This document shows positions 6,363 through 15,500 of a stretch of 17,504 nt of DNA, one piece after another; the first letter of the stretch is position 1; each line of letters starts with the position of its first letter. Location: assembly GCA_017628165.1 (NCBI GenBank), contig JAGBZQ010000114.1, positions 1-17,504 on the forward strand. Reading direction: 5' to 3'. Under the pieces are notes generated by a model. That model ran no database searches. It was not told where the DNA came from and was given only the letters and a program-made list of their open reading frames with translations. Position numbers and translations under genes: made by a program. This DNA comes from Kiritimatiellia bacterium. GTDB taxonomy: Bacteria; Verrucomicrobiota; Kiritimatiellia; RFP12; UBA1067.

Positions 6363-6992
6363 TCACTGCTCCTTTGCCCTAAGGACGCCGTCCTCAAGAA
6401 CAAATGTCCTGTCACAGATGTTGGCGGCATCCTGAGAATGAGTCACCATCACAAGCGCGCATGATGCATCCTTAAGAGTTGAAAGCATTCCGAGAATTCC
6501 GCTTCCGGTCATCACATCAAGATTCCCCGTGGGCTCATCGGCGAGAACGATATCGGGATTTGTCACGAGCGCGCGGGCGATCGCAACACGCTGACGCTCG
6601 CCGCCCGAAAGCTCTCCCGGGAGATGCTCAAGGCGCTCGGCAAGACCAACCTCCTTAAGAAGCCTGAGCGCGTTCGCGCGCGCCGAGGCCTTGCACATCC
6701 TGCGCGCCATGGTAGGCAAAAGGACATTCTCCAAAACCGTAAGCTCGGGCATCAGATGATACGCCTGAAAAACAAAACCTACATTTCCAGAGACGGCAAG
6801 TTGGCCGGACGACGCTTTTAGAAGACCTCCGAGAATATGAAGAAGAGTAGATTTCCCCGAGCCTGAGCGCCCGAGAATCGCCACCTTTTCACCAGATGCC
6901 ACGGAAAGGCTCACACCCTTGAGAACTTCCAAGGAAACTTTCCCTGAAATCTTGAAACTCTTACGTATATCATCTGCTCGCAAGACATCCAT
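6363..6992 (-). CDS. lolD: LolD-type ABC ATPase of lipoprotein release (short form)
   Basis: The cytoplasmic ATPase that powers extraction of lipoproteins from the inner membrane with LolC/E. Walker A GRSGSGKST (41-49), Q-loop FVFQ (73-76) followed by HLMPELTVLENV, signature LSGGERQRVAIARAL (128-142), Walker B IVLADEP (148-154) and the switch His in VTHSQD (185) are all present. I start at the ATG at 6992 (209 residues), 16 nt after the lolC stop; a longer frame to 7115 would read through the end of lolC. Oddity: about 18-20 residues usual in LolD/MacB ATPases between the Walker A helix and the Q-loop are missing (SSGQLAVSGNVGFVFQ), which accounts for the short length. Downstream of lolC and upstream of nadA. 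A related FtsX/MacB-type exporter is the alternative substrate class. Confidence 0.88.
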   Translation of the reverse strand: MDVLRADDIRKSFKISGKVSLEVLKGVSLSVASGEKVAILGRSGSGKSTLLHILGGLLKASSGQLAVSGNVGFVFQAYHLMPELTVLENVLLPTMARRMCKASARANALRLLKEVGLAERLEHLPGELSGGERQRVAIARALVTNPDIVLADEPTGNLDVMTGSGILGMLSTLKDASCALVMVTHSQDAANICDRTFVLEDGVLRAKEQ

Positions 6993-7008
6993 AGCCAATA
7001 CCAAAATA

Positions 7009-8223
7009 TTATTCGTTAAGCGCTTTAACGGGATCCTTTGACGCAGCGAACATAGCTGGGACGAGAGACGCCAAAAGGCCGAAAACAAAAATCGAAACGA
7101 CCACGAAAACAACATCGGAAGGCATCAGGCGATGGGGAATCTCCTGAAGCTGATAGATAGACTTGGGGAACACCTCCATACCCATACGACCAAGCCACTC
7201 CACAATATTCTGAAGATTGCTAAGAACGGCCCAACTCGCAAGAAGCCCGAAGGCGATGCCGACAGTACACTGTATAAGGCCGTGTACAAGAAAAACCGAC
7301 ATAATCCTGAACCTGCCGAATCCGAGCGATTTCAGAAGCCCGATCTCAGGCGTCTTCTGAACCGAAAGAACAAGAAGCGTATTCATAACACAGAAGAGCG
7401 CTACTACGGAAATGAGGGAAAGAAGTATCGCTGTCATATTCGTCTCCACGGCCAGGGCGTCGAAAAGCTGCCTGTCCGCAGCACGCCATGTGATCGTCCG
7501 AAAGCCCTGTGAAAGACCGCTTATCGCCATGCTGATTTTCGAAAATCTCTCCGAATCAAGCGGAGAGTCCGTCTTGACGTGGATTGCAAGAGCGCCTTCC
7601 TCCATACCGATAAGATCGCGGGCTGAATCAATATCAGCCACCACGTAGCCGATATCATAATCGTAATGGCCGCTCGAGAATATGTCGGAAACTTTCCACT
7701 TGCGCGGGAGGTACACCTCGTTAGGCAAAGGCGGAGCGCAAACCGTCACCGTATCACCCACCCAAATCCCAAGCGCATAGGCAAGCTCACGCCCAATCAC
7801 TACGGAATCAGGCTCGAGATCAAACGTGCCGGCGACAGGGTTTCCGACCTGATATCCCTTAACAAACTCGGTGCCGCGGATACCGATCATTATCGGGGCC
7901 TGCACCCTGTTTCTGTGCGAAAAGAGAATGCGCGAATTTACCACCGCAGACGCGCACTCGACGCCCGGAATGCGGCCGATGGCATTTGAGAGCTCTTCCT
8001 CGCCCGTGATAAGACGATCGCTATCCGCCAGCACGGAAACATGCGGCTTGAACTCTAAAATCTTCTTGCGCCATTCATCACCAAATCCCGTCATCACACT
8101 GCGGACAATCAACACGACGGCCACGCCAAGCATAACGCCGATGATTGAAACGCAAGTGATTACCGAGGCGATTGAACGCCTCGGCTTGATGTATTTAAAC
8201 GCTAGAAAAAACGGGAACGGCAA
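7009..8223 (-). CDS. lolC: LolC/LolE family lipoprotein-releasing permease
   Basis: The 404-residue inner-membrane partner of the neighbouring LolD. It has the standard layout: one N-terminal membrane segment (about 20-42, after FKYIKPRR), a large periplasmic domain (about 45-265) and three C-terminal segments (about 272-295, 312-340, 370-396), ending in DPVKALNE, which is typical of the family. The start is a TTG at 8223 with AGGA 8 nt upstream; no ATG fits better. It follows the toroid gene by 15 nt. Only one permease gene is present, so a homodimeric LolC/E (LolF-like) complex is expected rather than the LolC-LolE heterodimer of E. coli. Confidence 0.9.
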   Translation of the reverse strand: MPFPFFLAFKYIKPRRSIASVITCVSIIGVMLGVAVVLIVRSVMTGFGDEWRKKILEFKPHVSVLADSDRLITGEEELSNAIGRIPGVECASAVVNSRILFSHRNRVQAPIMIGIRGTEFVKGYQVGNPVAGTFDLEPDSVVIGRELAYALGIWVGDTVTVCAPPLPNEVYLPRKWKVSDIFSSGHYDYDIGYVVADIDSARDLIGMEEGALAIHVKTDSPLDSERFSKISMAISGLSQGFRTITWRAADRQLFDALAVETNMTAILLSLISVVALFCVMNTLLVLSVQKTPEIGLLKSLGFGRFRIMSVFLVHGLIQCTVGIAFGLLASWAVLSNLQNIVEWLGRMGMEVFPKSIYQLQEIPHRLMPSDVVFVVVSIFVFGLLASLVPAMFAASKDPVKALNE

Positions 8224-8238
8224 AAATTCGATCCTGTA

Positions 8239-9921
8239 TTAGAAATCCACCGTCACGCCCACGTCATTCTTGTCCACCGCCTGCTGGGAGGAATCATCCT
8301 CTTTGCCGGTGTCAACCTCGCCGGCCTTTGTCTGAGTGGTGGGAAGATAGCGGTAATAAACCATCAGCTGAAGAGCCGCAAGACAGGAATCCATATACGG
8401 ACGCGTGGTATGGACATCCTTATTTACAAAATACCCCTGCTTGTGGTCCTGCCCGGCACTGTCCTTGACCTTCTCCGGCAAGTCTATGATGCTCTTCGGA
8501 TAAAGAGCCTTCATAGCCTTGTTCCATTCGAACCAGGAAGACTCGTCGAGCTTGGAAGCGCCGGCCTTCATCCCCGCCTGATACTTGCACTGCGTGGCGT
8601 AATAGCTGTAATACTGCGGGCAAGCTTTGCAATGACCATGAAGATCGGCAAGCTCCTTGGGCTCAAATGCCGGCTTCCAATTACGCATTGTATCTAACGC
8701 CTTTGAGACCTCCGACTCGGCTCCGTATCCGAGAAGCTGCATTACAAGACATCCTGTGGCAGTCATACCGTCGGGTCTGTTCCCAGCACAATACCCAAAC
8801 CCCCCGTTCTTGAAGTTGCGTTGTTTGAGGCAGCGGATAGCCTTCTTGATGCAGGTATCAAGCCCTTCAGGCTCAAGACCGGCCATTTTGCCTGCCTTCA
8901 AGGCCTGAAGCGCCCATCCCGCAAACGAAAGGTCGTCACGCGTGGAATTAGGATTCATATTGTAATCCCACCCGCCTGTGGAAGACTGCCCCTTGACGAT
9001 ACGATCAAGGCATACAAGAGCAACATCCTTGACATCGGGATTGCGCGTCATGCCGTACGCTTCGCACAAAGCGTACGTTGCCATCAAAAAGGCATATTCA
9101 TGCGAATCGGCGCCCCTCATCTTAACCGGCTTTGAATCAAGATTGACACTGCCGATAAGATAGTTGAGGGCCCTCTCCATCACAGGACCGAAATCCTTTC
9201 TGTATGGAGAGTCGGAGCCGGGAAACTCACCATGGGCAAGATACGTGAGAACACCAAGCGCCGTATTGGCAAGAGCGCTCTGCCCTCCCTTCCAACTTCC
9301 GTCAGAGTGCTGCTTGGCCCTAAGCCACCAAAGCACCTTAAGAACGCATATCTCTGTAGTGGGATCTCCATATCCGTTGCCGCCGCGCGTTGCCGCACCG
9401 ATGGCCCCCGGATTGCGCGATCCGAGCATGGACTTCATCTTGACAGGAGAGATAACCTGCGCCACGGAATTCTCAGGAGCCGGCTTGGTGGTGACCTGCT
9501 TCGCCGGAGGAGAAGGAACGGGCGTAATATCCGTTACAGGACCAGGTGTTGTAACATCGATCTCAATATCAGGAGTAATCGGCTCCGGGTCCGGCGGCGG
9601 CGGTGGCGGCTCTTCCGGCGGCGGCTCCTCCGCCTTATCAGGCTCCTGAATCGTGGTTACCACCACCTCCTCTACCTGCTCGTCTTCCATCTGGCTCATG
9701 ACAACAAGAACCACAATAAAAAGAAAAACGGAGACAAATGCGATAATCGGAGCCTGCTGGCGCTGAAGCTCCGTCTTTGCAATCTTATACTCGGGGGTGT
9801 CATGAGGCATCCTAAGCCCCTTGAACATATCCTTCAGGCGGCGAAAATATCCTTTTTCTTCAAACTTTTCACCGATCGCCTGAACGTCCACGATAATATC
9901 TTCTTCATATATCTCATCCAT
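8239..9921 (-). CDS. TonB-like fusion: TM anchor, proline-rich linker, squalene-cyclase-fold toroid domain
   Basis: A 560-residue three-part protein. Residues 1-57 form a charged cytoplasmic tail; 58-76 is a single membrane segment; about 93-160 is a Pro/Glu/Thr-rich linker of the kind that lets TonB span the periplasm; about 190-525 is an alpha/alpha-toroid of the prenyltransferase/squalene-oxidase-repeat type. QW-like repeats are visible at LRAKQHSDGSW (200-210), GQSSTGGWDYN (about 310-320) and LKQRNFKNGGFGY (about 364-376). The class II terpene-cyclase acid motif DxDD is absent and the domain is exported, so hopanoid or sterol synthesis is unlikely. A Cys cluster (HCKACP, then ATQC) lies near 430-444. 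A strong AAGGAGG sits 7 nt before the ATG. It follows exbB-exbD-exbD directly, the position a TonB-like energy transducer would take. Substrate or partner unknown. Confidence 0.85.
   Translation of the reverse strand: MDEIYEEDIIVDVQAIGEKFEEKGYFRRLKDMFKGLRMPHDTPEYKIAKTELQRQQAPIIAFVSVFLFIVVLVVMSQMEDEQVEEVVVTTIQEPDKAEEPPPEEPPPPPPDPEPITPDIEIDVTTPGPVTDITPVPSPPAKQVTTKPAPENSVAQVISPVKMKSMLGSRNPGAIGAATRGGNGYGDPTTEICVLKVLWWLRAKQHSDGSWKGGQSALANTALGVLTYLAHGEFPGSDSPYRKDFGPVMERALNYLIGSVNLDSKPVKMRGADSHEYAFLMATYALCEAYGMTRNPDVKDVALVCLDRIVKGQSSTGGWDYNMNPNSTRDDLSFAGWALQALKAGKMAGLEPEGLDTCIKKAIRCLKQRNFKNGGFGYCAGNRPDGMTATGCLVMQLLGYGAESEVSKALDTMRNWKPAFEPKELADLHGHCKACPQYYSYYATQCKYQAGMKAGASKLDESSWFEWNKAMKALYPKSIIDLPEKVKDSAGQDHKQGYFVNKDVHTTRPYMDSCLAALQLMVYYRYLPTTQTKAGEVDTGKEDDSSQQAVDKNDVGVTVDF
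9581..9631 (-). repeat. proline-rich low-complexity coding tract
   Basis: CCG/CCN-rich DNA encodes EEPPPEEPPPPPPDPEP in the linker of the toroid protein. It is compositional, with no regular repeat unit, and length variation between related strains would be expected here. Confidence 0.6.
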
Positions 9922-9935
9922 ATTAGTACGCCTCC

Positions 9936-10349
9936 TTACATTGAGAAAATGCTGACATTTGTAAGCTTATGCTTGTAACACACGTCCAAAAGGTCAACCA
10001 ATCCCTTGTGAGGACTGTCAAGAGTGCACTTAACAACAATCTGCTTGTCGGTGGAGAGATCCGCTACATCCTTGAGATACTTGTCAAGCACCTCAAGCTT
10101 GAGCGACTTGCCGTTATAGACATACACGCCCTTGCGGAAACTGCCATAGGCCTTGCCGACCTCAATCTCGAGCGGCGGATCGTCCTTTGTATGCTCGCTT
10201 GCCGAAGCGGGTGCGGGCCTGTTGGCATTCAAGCGGGACATGATGTCCTGCTGCTTGATCGTAATCACAAAGAAGATGATAAGCTCAAAGACGACGTCAA
10301 TCATCGGCGTCATATCAAGCTGCGGATCTTCTGTAGGTTTGCGCGCCAT
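9936..10349 (-). CDS. exbD: ExbD/TolR-like proton-channel subunit, second copy
   Basis: The 137-residue single-span inner-membrane protein has the ExbD signature DMTPMIDVVFELIIFFV (12-28); Asp18 is the protonatable residue that couples proton flow to force in the ExbB-ExbD motor. The periplasmic domain (about 35-137) ends NVSIFSM. The first 28 residues are nearly identical to those of the ExbD just upstream, but the periplasmic part has diverged, so this is a tandem paralogue pair. It starts 5 nt after the first exbD stop and has only a weak ribosome site, suggesting translational coupling. It probably works with the ExbB and the toroid protein on either side. TolR is the alternative name. 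Confidence 0.93.
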   Translation of the reverse strand: MARKPTEDPQLDMTPMIDVVFELIIFFVITIKQQDIMSRLNANRPAPASASEHTKDDPPLEIEVGKAYGSFRKGVYVYNGKSLKLEVLDKYLKDVADLSTDKQIVVKCTLDSPHKGLVDLLDVCYKHKLTNVSIFSM

Positions 10350-10354
10350 AGCGA

Positions 10355-10852
10355 TCAGTTACCCTTCTTACGCTTTCCGGTGAAGAAGCCGGGACGAAGC
10401 TTTCCGTCTGTTTTGTCCTCGGCTACCGCCATGAAAGAAATCTTCCAGATGCCCGCCTTCGTACACGCATCCATGACATCCTTGACTGCCGCATGCGGCG
10501 TCTCGAAGTCTGCGCGGATGAGAACGGGAAATTCAGGACCGTATTTTTCTTTACGGTCCATTACGCGGTTATAGACATCCATCGGCGTCATATCGCGGTC
10601 GCCCATGGAAATACGCGGTTTGGCAAGACGTCTGCCGTCTTTGTCGAATGCGGCGATATCGATCTGCATATGCTCGGCGGGAAGGCTGTCGGCGGTGATG
10701 ACCATGCCGTGCTGCCCGTTGGAAAGCTCGATGGTCTCATCCTTCTTCTGCGCCTCCGTCAAGGTGACGACAAAGAAAATAATAAGCTCAAACACAACGT
10801 CGATCATCGGCGTCATGTCGAGCTGAGGATTATCCTGTGGTTTCCTAGCCAT
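10355..10852 (-). CDS. exbD: ExbD/TolR-like proton-channel subunit, first copy
   Basis: A 165-residue member of the ExbD/TolR family. It has a cytoplasmic tail MARKPQDNPQ, a membrane segment with the coupling Asp18 (DMTPMIDVVFELIIFFV) and a periplasmic domain containing an insert (about 55-95, DIAAFDKDGRRL to MTPMDVYNR) not present in the second copy. The closing DVMDACTKAGIWKISFMAV fits the usual ExbD C-terminal helix-strand, after which about 20 basic residues (ending KRKKGN) extend beyond the family norm. It is 40 nt after exbB with no strong SD (CGAAAG region). It likely pairs with the second ExbD to make a heterodimer inside an ExbB pentamer; that is inference from E. coli-type stoichiometry. 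Confidence 0.93.
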   Translation of the reverse strand: MARKPQDNPQLDMTPMIDVVFELIIFFVVTLTEAQKKDETIELSNGQHGMVITADSLPAEHMQIDIAAFDKDGRRLAKPRISMGDRDMTPMDVYNRVMDRKEKYGPEFPVLIRADFETPHAAVKDVMDACTKAGIWKISFMAVAEDKTDGKLRPGFFTGKRKKGN

Positions 10853-10892
10853 TGTAGACTTTCGGAATTGTCAGTTCTATCGGCTAAAGACT

Positions 10893-11702
10893 TCAGACTG
10901 CCTCTTCAGGGGCGACTTCAACGTTTCTCAAGCTGTTGAGGAACTCCATCGTAACGGCCGTCATCCTGAGAATGCGGCGGTTTGCGTTGTTGCGCAGGGA
11001 GTAGAACGCCGTGATGGAAGGAATGGAGACGATAAGACCGCCGGCCGTCGTCCAGAGAGCCTGACCGATGGAGCTTGCGAGAGCGGCGGCATCGCCGGCG
11101 TTGCCTGCGGCAAGAGCCTGGAACGTGAGAATCATTCCCTGCACCGTACCGAGAAGACCGAGAGAAGGACCGAGGTTACTGCACACGGAAATCCATGTGA
11201 GACTCTGCATGAGCTTCTCCTGCTCGAAATCGGACGCGGCCGTCACGGCCTCCTGGATGACGTCAAAGCCCTCTTCCACATGCGAGAAAGCGGCAAGAAG
11301 GATGTTCGACATGGCGCACGGCGTGTTCTGGCAGGCCTCCATCGCCGCCACTATATCGCCCTGCGACATTGCAGATTGCACCTGATCGATGAGCTTCTGA
11401 GGCATAAGCTTCTCGGGCTTGATGAGAATGGAGCTGTCAATGCAGAACCAGATGGCGAGAATGCCGTCGCCGAAAAGGGCAAACCAAAGAAGCATACCCA
11501 CAACACCCGAACCGAACACAATGTCGTAGAATCCGCCGCCTTTCTTCTTGGCGTCCTTGGCGGCATTGGAGTCGACCTTGGAACCGTCGGCCGCCACGAG
11601 GCCGCTTGAAGCCCCCGCATCATCGGCATAGGCGTTGGCGAGAGGAACTGTGCAAGCTCCAGCAAGAATAGCTGCGATCAACAATGTTTTCTTGAACTTC
11701 AT
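10893..11702 (-). CDS. exbB: ExbB/TolQ/MotA-family proton channel with N-terminal signal peptide
   Basis: The 269-residue protein forms the proton channel of the motor. A signal peptide (1-24, cleavage likely after ANA) and a short Lys-rich periplasmic segment precede three membrane spans at about 66-88, 168-194 and 211-236. The second span carries NLGPSLGLLGTVQGMI and the third AGGLIVSIPS, both ExbB/TolQ hallmarks. The large loop between spans 1 and 2 (about 90-167) is cytoplasmic, as in ExbB. Many ExbB proteins outside Enterobacteria have such a cleavable leader, but E. coli ExbB does not. AAGGA lies about 8 nt before the ATG. It follows a secreted hypothetical protein and leads the two exbD genes and the toroid gene. 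Confidence 0.93.
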   Translation of the reverse strand: MKFKKTLLIAAILAGACTVPLANAYADDAGASSGLVAADGSKVDSNAAKDAKKKGGGFYDIVFGSGVVGMLLWFALFGDGILAIWFCIDSSILIKPEKLMPQKLIDQVQSAMSQGDIVAAMEACQNTPCAMSNILLAAFSHVEEGFDVIQEAVTAASDFEQEKLMQSLTWISVCSNLGPSLGLLGTVQGMILTFQALAAGNAGDAAALASSIGQALWTTAGGLIVSIPSITAFYSLRNNANRRILRMTAVTMEFLNSLRNVEVAPEEAV

Positions 11703-11721
11703 GTTTTTTTCCTTTGGATGT

Positions 11722-11727
11722 AATATA
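11722..11727 (-). promoter_or_regulatory. possible internal promoter before exbB
   Basis: The 51-nt gap before exbB is AT-rich and contains TATATT, with TAAAGA 17 nt upstream on the minus strand. Both are only moderate matches, and the AT-richness makes chance matches likely. It could allow exbBD and the toroid gene to be expressed above the TPR genes. Confidence 0.25.
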
Positions 11728-11753
11728 AAACGTTAATTTTAAAATCTTTAAAT

Positions 11754-12533
11754 TCAATTGGCAAGCTTAGCGGCGTCCGCGCGCATACGCTGCGCTTTCT
11801 CCGCATCCCCGAGCTTCTCGAAAGCTTCAGCGCACTTGCTCATCGCCTTGCAGCGCTGCGCAATGCAGGGCGTGTCGTTGTACATGAGAGCCACGCGCAA
11901 ATAGGAATCCTTAAGAGCCTTTCTGCACGCCTCGGGGGAAGCGGCGCCATCGTGCATAATGATGTCGCCGCGCATAAGCGTAGCCTCTGCGCTCGAGACG
12001 CGGTCGCCCTGAGTCACGGCAAGTTTAAGGCAGTTCTCAAGGGGAAGCTTCTTGTTGAGATCAAGAAGAGCCTGCCAGTAGGATGGAGCCATCGCACCTT
12101 TATAGGCGGCCGTCTTATCCTCGGCGATGAGACTCTGGCCGAGCTCATAAGCCTTCTGGGCGCGCTTGGTCTGCACGTAAACCGTAATAAGCGCACTTGC
12201 AGCGGGCCTGTCCCAAACGAGCATCTTGTAATTCTTGACGATGTCGGCAAGCCCCTTTTCCGCTGATGCGCCCTGCCCCTTCTCAACCATCTCAACGAGC
12301 TTGTCGAAATTGGCCGGCTTGAGAATATCCATGCTTTCGACATCATCAAACTTGTGCTCCGCACTCGCAGTGCCCTGCCCCCTCTTGATTTCGATGGAAT
12401 ATGTCTTTGACCGGGAATTCCACTTGATGTCACCCTTCTGAGCTTCACCATTCTTCGGCTTAATCGTGCCAGGCACTGCCCACGAGGACGCCGCCACGAG
12501 AGCGACAATACCCATTACTGCGATTTTTTTCAT
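11754..12533 (-). CDS. Secreted hypothetical protein of the ExbBD-toroid operon
   Basis: I cannot name this 259-residue protein. It begins with a clear Sec signal peptide (MKKIAVMGIVALVAASSWA, cleavage likely after SWA), followed by a small beta-rich segment (about 20-75: GDIKWNSRSKTYSIEIKRG, then FDDVESMDILKP) and an all-helical remainder with TPR-like helices rich in Ala/Lys (AYELGQSLIAED, ACRKALKDSYLRVALMYND, CAEAFEKLGDAEKAQRM). Four Cys in the helical half (CLKL, EACRK, PCIAQRCK, KCAEAF) could form disulphides in the periplasm. AAGGAG lies about 10 nt before the ATG. It sits 24 nt after the large TPR gene and 51 nt before exbB, so it is probably a periplasmic component or adaptor of the same machine. 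Confidence 0.78.
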   Translation of the reverse strand: MKKIAVMGIVALVAASSWAVPGTIKPKNGEAQKGDIKWNSRSKTYSIEIKRGQGTASAEHKFDDVESMDILKPANFDKLVEMVEKGQGASAEKGLADIVKNYKMLVWDRPAASALITVYVQTKRAQKAYELGQSLIAEDKTAAYKGAMAPSYWQALLDLNKKLPLENCLKLAVTQGDRVSSAEATLMRGDIIMHDGAASPEACRKALKDSYLRVALMYNDTPCIAQRCKAMSKCAEAFEKLGDAEKAQRMRADAAKLAN

Positions 12534-12557
12534 TATGCTTTTTCTCCTTGCAAATTT

Positions 12558-15500
12558 TTATTCATCTTGAGAAGGCGCATCGGACTTGGTGTCTTCTCCT
12601 GCCTCTTCTTCGACCTTGGGAGCCTCCTCCGCCACCTTGACGGCGCCAAGGGCCTCAGCTTCCTTTATACAGCGCTGCATGAGGTCGCGCTTTGCGCCGG
12701 CTGGATAGAAATTGAGATACTGCTCGGCATAAATCATCGCTCGCCCAGCAAATTTCGGGCCGAGCTTGAGAAGTGTCGGCACGAGACGCGCATAAGCCTC
12801 TTCAAGATTGAGAAGCTCTTCGGCTATGAACTTGTCAATGGACTTGTTCTCGTCAGGAACACGCGTCTTGACGAAATTCTCAAGATCGATGGCCACCTTA
12901 CGGCGAGTGGAATTAGCCTCGTCGCGAAGTCCCTTGGCATCCTCGGTATCGGCCTTCGCAAGACGAACATCGGCAGACATGAGATCCACTGTATCCTTCT
13001 TCCAGACAGCCTCGTTCTCCCAGTACGATCCAAGCTTCTTGACGGCCTTGCCTGCGGCGGCATAATGGCTCTCGCGGAGCGTGGAATCGTTCTCAAGCTT
13101 GCCCTGAATCATCGCTATTTCAACAATCATCGTGCAGGCGTTCGTGGCGATCTGCATCGCAGAGAGCTTCTTGTCCTCCATGAACGTATCAAGATGCTCA
13201 CGGGCACCGATGTAGTCCTTCTTCGCATAGCGTGACTTCGCCTTGCCGATACGCGCACGTGCAACGGTGGTATAGCTGTTCGTTCCCGCCTTGGCGATAG
13301 CCTTGTCGAAAGCGGCATCAGCAAGCATCCAATCGCGCGCATCGATAAGCGACTCGCCCGCGTAGACATAATCGATCGGCTGATAGTCCACGCTGTCGGA
13401 ACGGATCATCTCCGCATAGATATTTGATCCTTCCTTGTAGATCTTAGCCTTGCTTGCCTCGTCGGCCACAGTGTTGGCATGCTCGATAAGGCTTCTTGCA
13501 AGGCGCGGAAGCGCGGTCTTGGCCTCGTTGGAGTCCGGGAACTCCTTGCGCAGGCGCTCAAGAGCTTCCTTGCTCTTGACAAGATTGTCCTGCGTGGTGT
13601 AGATCGTGCTCAAATGGAGATAGACATCCTTGGCCCTCTTGCCGGTGGGATACTTGGCCACATACTCCTCAAACGCGGCAACCGAATTGGCCACAGGATC
13701 AATCTTGGCCTTCTTGAACACATCAAGACGCTTTGAAGGCTCTATAAGGCGCGCCCAGCATCCGCCCATATAGAGAAACGCGGACTCGTGAAGGCTCTGA
13801 TAGCGCTCCTTGTCTGCCGCCACCACTGCGGGATCGTTGAGCTTCTCCTCGATCTTGCCGATGAAGGGCCTAAAGTTCTTGATTCCCTGAATGATGCTTA
13901 TGACCGCCTTGCGCTCCTGAGCGGCAACCTCCTCCGGCGTGGCGTTGGTGGTGGCCGTCTCAAGAAGCCCGAGCCCGTCCTTCTGATAAATGGAGGCCAG
14001 GCGCATCGCCGCCTGCATCTGCTCCAAAGGCTTTTTCTCAAGTGCAATGTATCGCTTCAGATAAGAAATGGCGTTGTCCCTGTCGCCGATCTTCTCACAG
14101 CAGATGCTCGCAATCGAAAGCGACATCGCATAGAAGTTGGAGTTCGTGTAATACTCGTCCATGACAGGTGCGAGACGCAAGGCTTCGTGGAACTTCCCTT
14201 CCTGATAAGCCGTTCCCATAAGCTGGGCCGTCAATGTGGGCGCATTCAAATGGCGCGTATAGTTCATGATGAACGCCATATAGAGCTGATCGGCCCTGGC
14301 GATTTCGTTCATCGTCTTCTCCTTTGCCGCAAGAGTAAGAACTGCGTTTCCGCCAGCGGTCATAATCGCTTCATCAGGATTGCCGGCGAAGCGCTCGGCG
14401 AGATATCCAGAGACGGCATCGGCCTTGAGGCGGAGATCCTCCTTCTTGGCCACATCCGTTGTGCGCTTGAGCATCTCATAATAGCCCTCGACAATCTTGA
14501 AGACGGCATCCACAGACTCCTTCGACTCTGGATAATCGGCGAGAATGGAGAAGTAATCCTCAATCGCCCCGTCGAAATCGGCTATCCCAAACTTCTCGTC
14601 AGCATTCCTGAAGCGCATGCGGCGCACCTGGGCGCGATGCTCCTCAGTAACCTGGTCGGTGATGGGCTTATTAAACTTCTCAAGCATGAACGCCTTGATT
14701 TCATCCACGGTTTTCTCCGCGGCCGTGGCCCAGGGCGAATACGGGTAGCGGATAAAGACGTTCAGCGCGTGGTTGTATGCGCCAGCTCCGCTTCTCTTGC
14801 CGTTCTTGCCTTTTGCGCCGAATATCAGATCTCCGATGCGGGCTTTGTCGAAATTCGGCTTGGACGCCTCCTTCTTTGCTTCCTTCCAAAGCAAATCTGA
14901 AAGCAGATAGCGGCACTGTGGCATCGGCGAAATCTTAAGAAGCCCATCACGGCCGTCAGGATCGGCCTTTTCAAGCTGGGCGTGGATATCGGAAAGATCG
15001 GCCATGTAGTCGTCAATAACGGACTGCGCTTTATCCACCCTGCCTGCCAAAAGCTCCAAATGCGCCTTCATGGCAATCGCGCGGCCGAAATAGACGAGCT
15101 TATGACGCATCCAGAGAAGCTTTGAAATAATCTTCTTGGCTGCATCGAGCTCACTGCCGCGCTTCTTTGGATCTAACTCAGAAGCCACGCGCAAATGAAG
15201 ATCGGCGGCATCGCTTGCCGCTGCACACCAAAGATTGACCGCCTCATCATCACCCCTGTCTTTGCCCTTCTCGACAATCTTCATGATACTCTCGAGATCC
15301 TTTGCAGCCTCAGAGTATTTCTTCATGCCTATCAAAAGCTGCGAGCGCACCCAGTGAGCGTTGCGCACCGTCTCAAGAAGCTCCTTCGCGGGCTTGGCAT
15401 TGTTCTTGAAGAACTCGGCATAGATCTTGAGGCACTCTTCGTTGCGCCCGCGGCTGTAGTGGTCGTTCGCTACCTCAAGGCGAGCGGCCCAATACTTGGA

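Noticed and set aside
6993..7115. Extended N-terminus of LolD
   Set aside because: It overlaps the end of lolC and precedes the conserved ATPase start; ATG 6992 gives a normal N-terminus.
8239..9921. Reading the toroid gene as a squalene-hopene or terpene cyclase enzyme
   Set aside because: A TM anchor and Pro-rich linker place the domain in the periplasm, and the class II cyclase DxDD motif is not visible.
9232..9978. Plus-strand frame of 248 codons opposite the toroid gene
   Set aside because: Arg-rich composition from GC-rich antisense, low-complexity stretches and no family match; it is a shadow of the toroid gene.
13788..14900. A 370-codon plus-strand open frame opposite the TPR gene
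   Set aside because: It is antisense to a well-supported repeat protein, has no recognisable domain and no ribosome site. Long antisense frames are common opposite Leu/Ala/Lys-rich genes.
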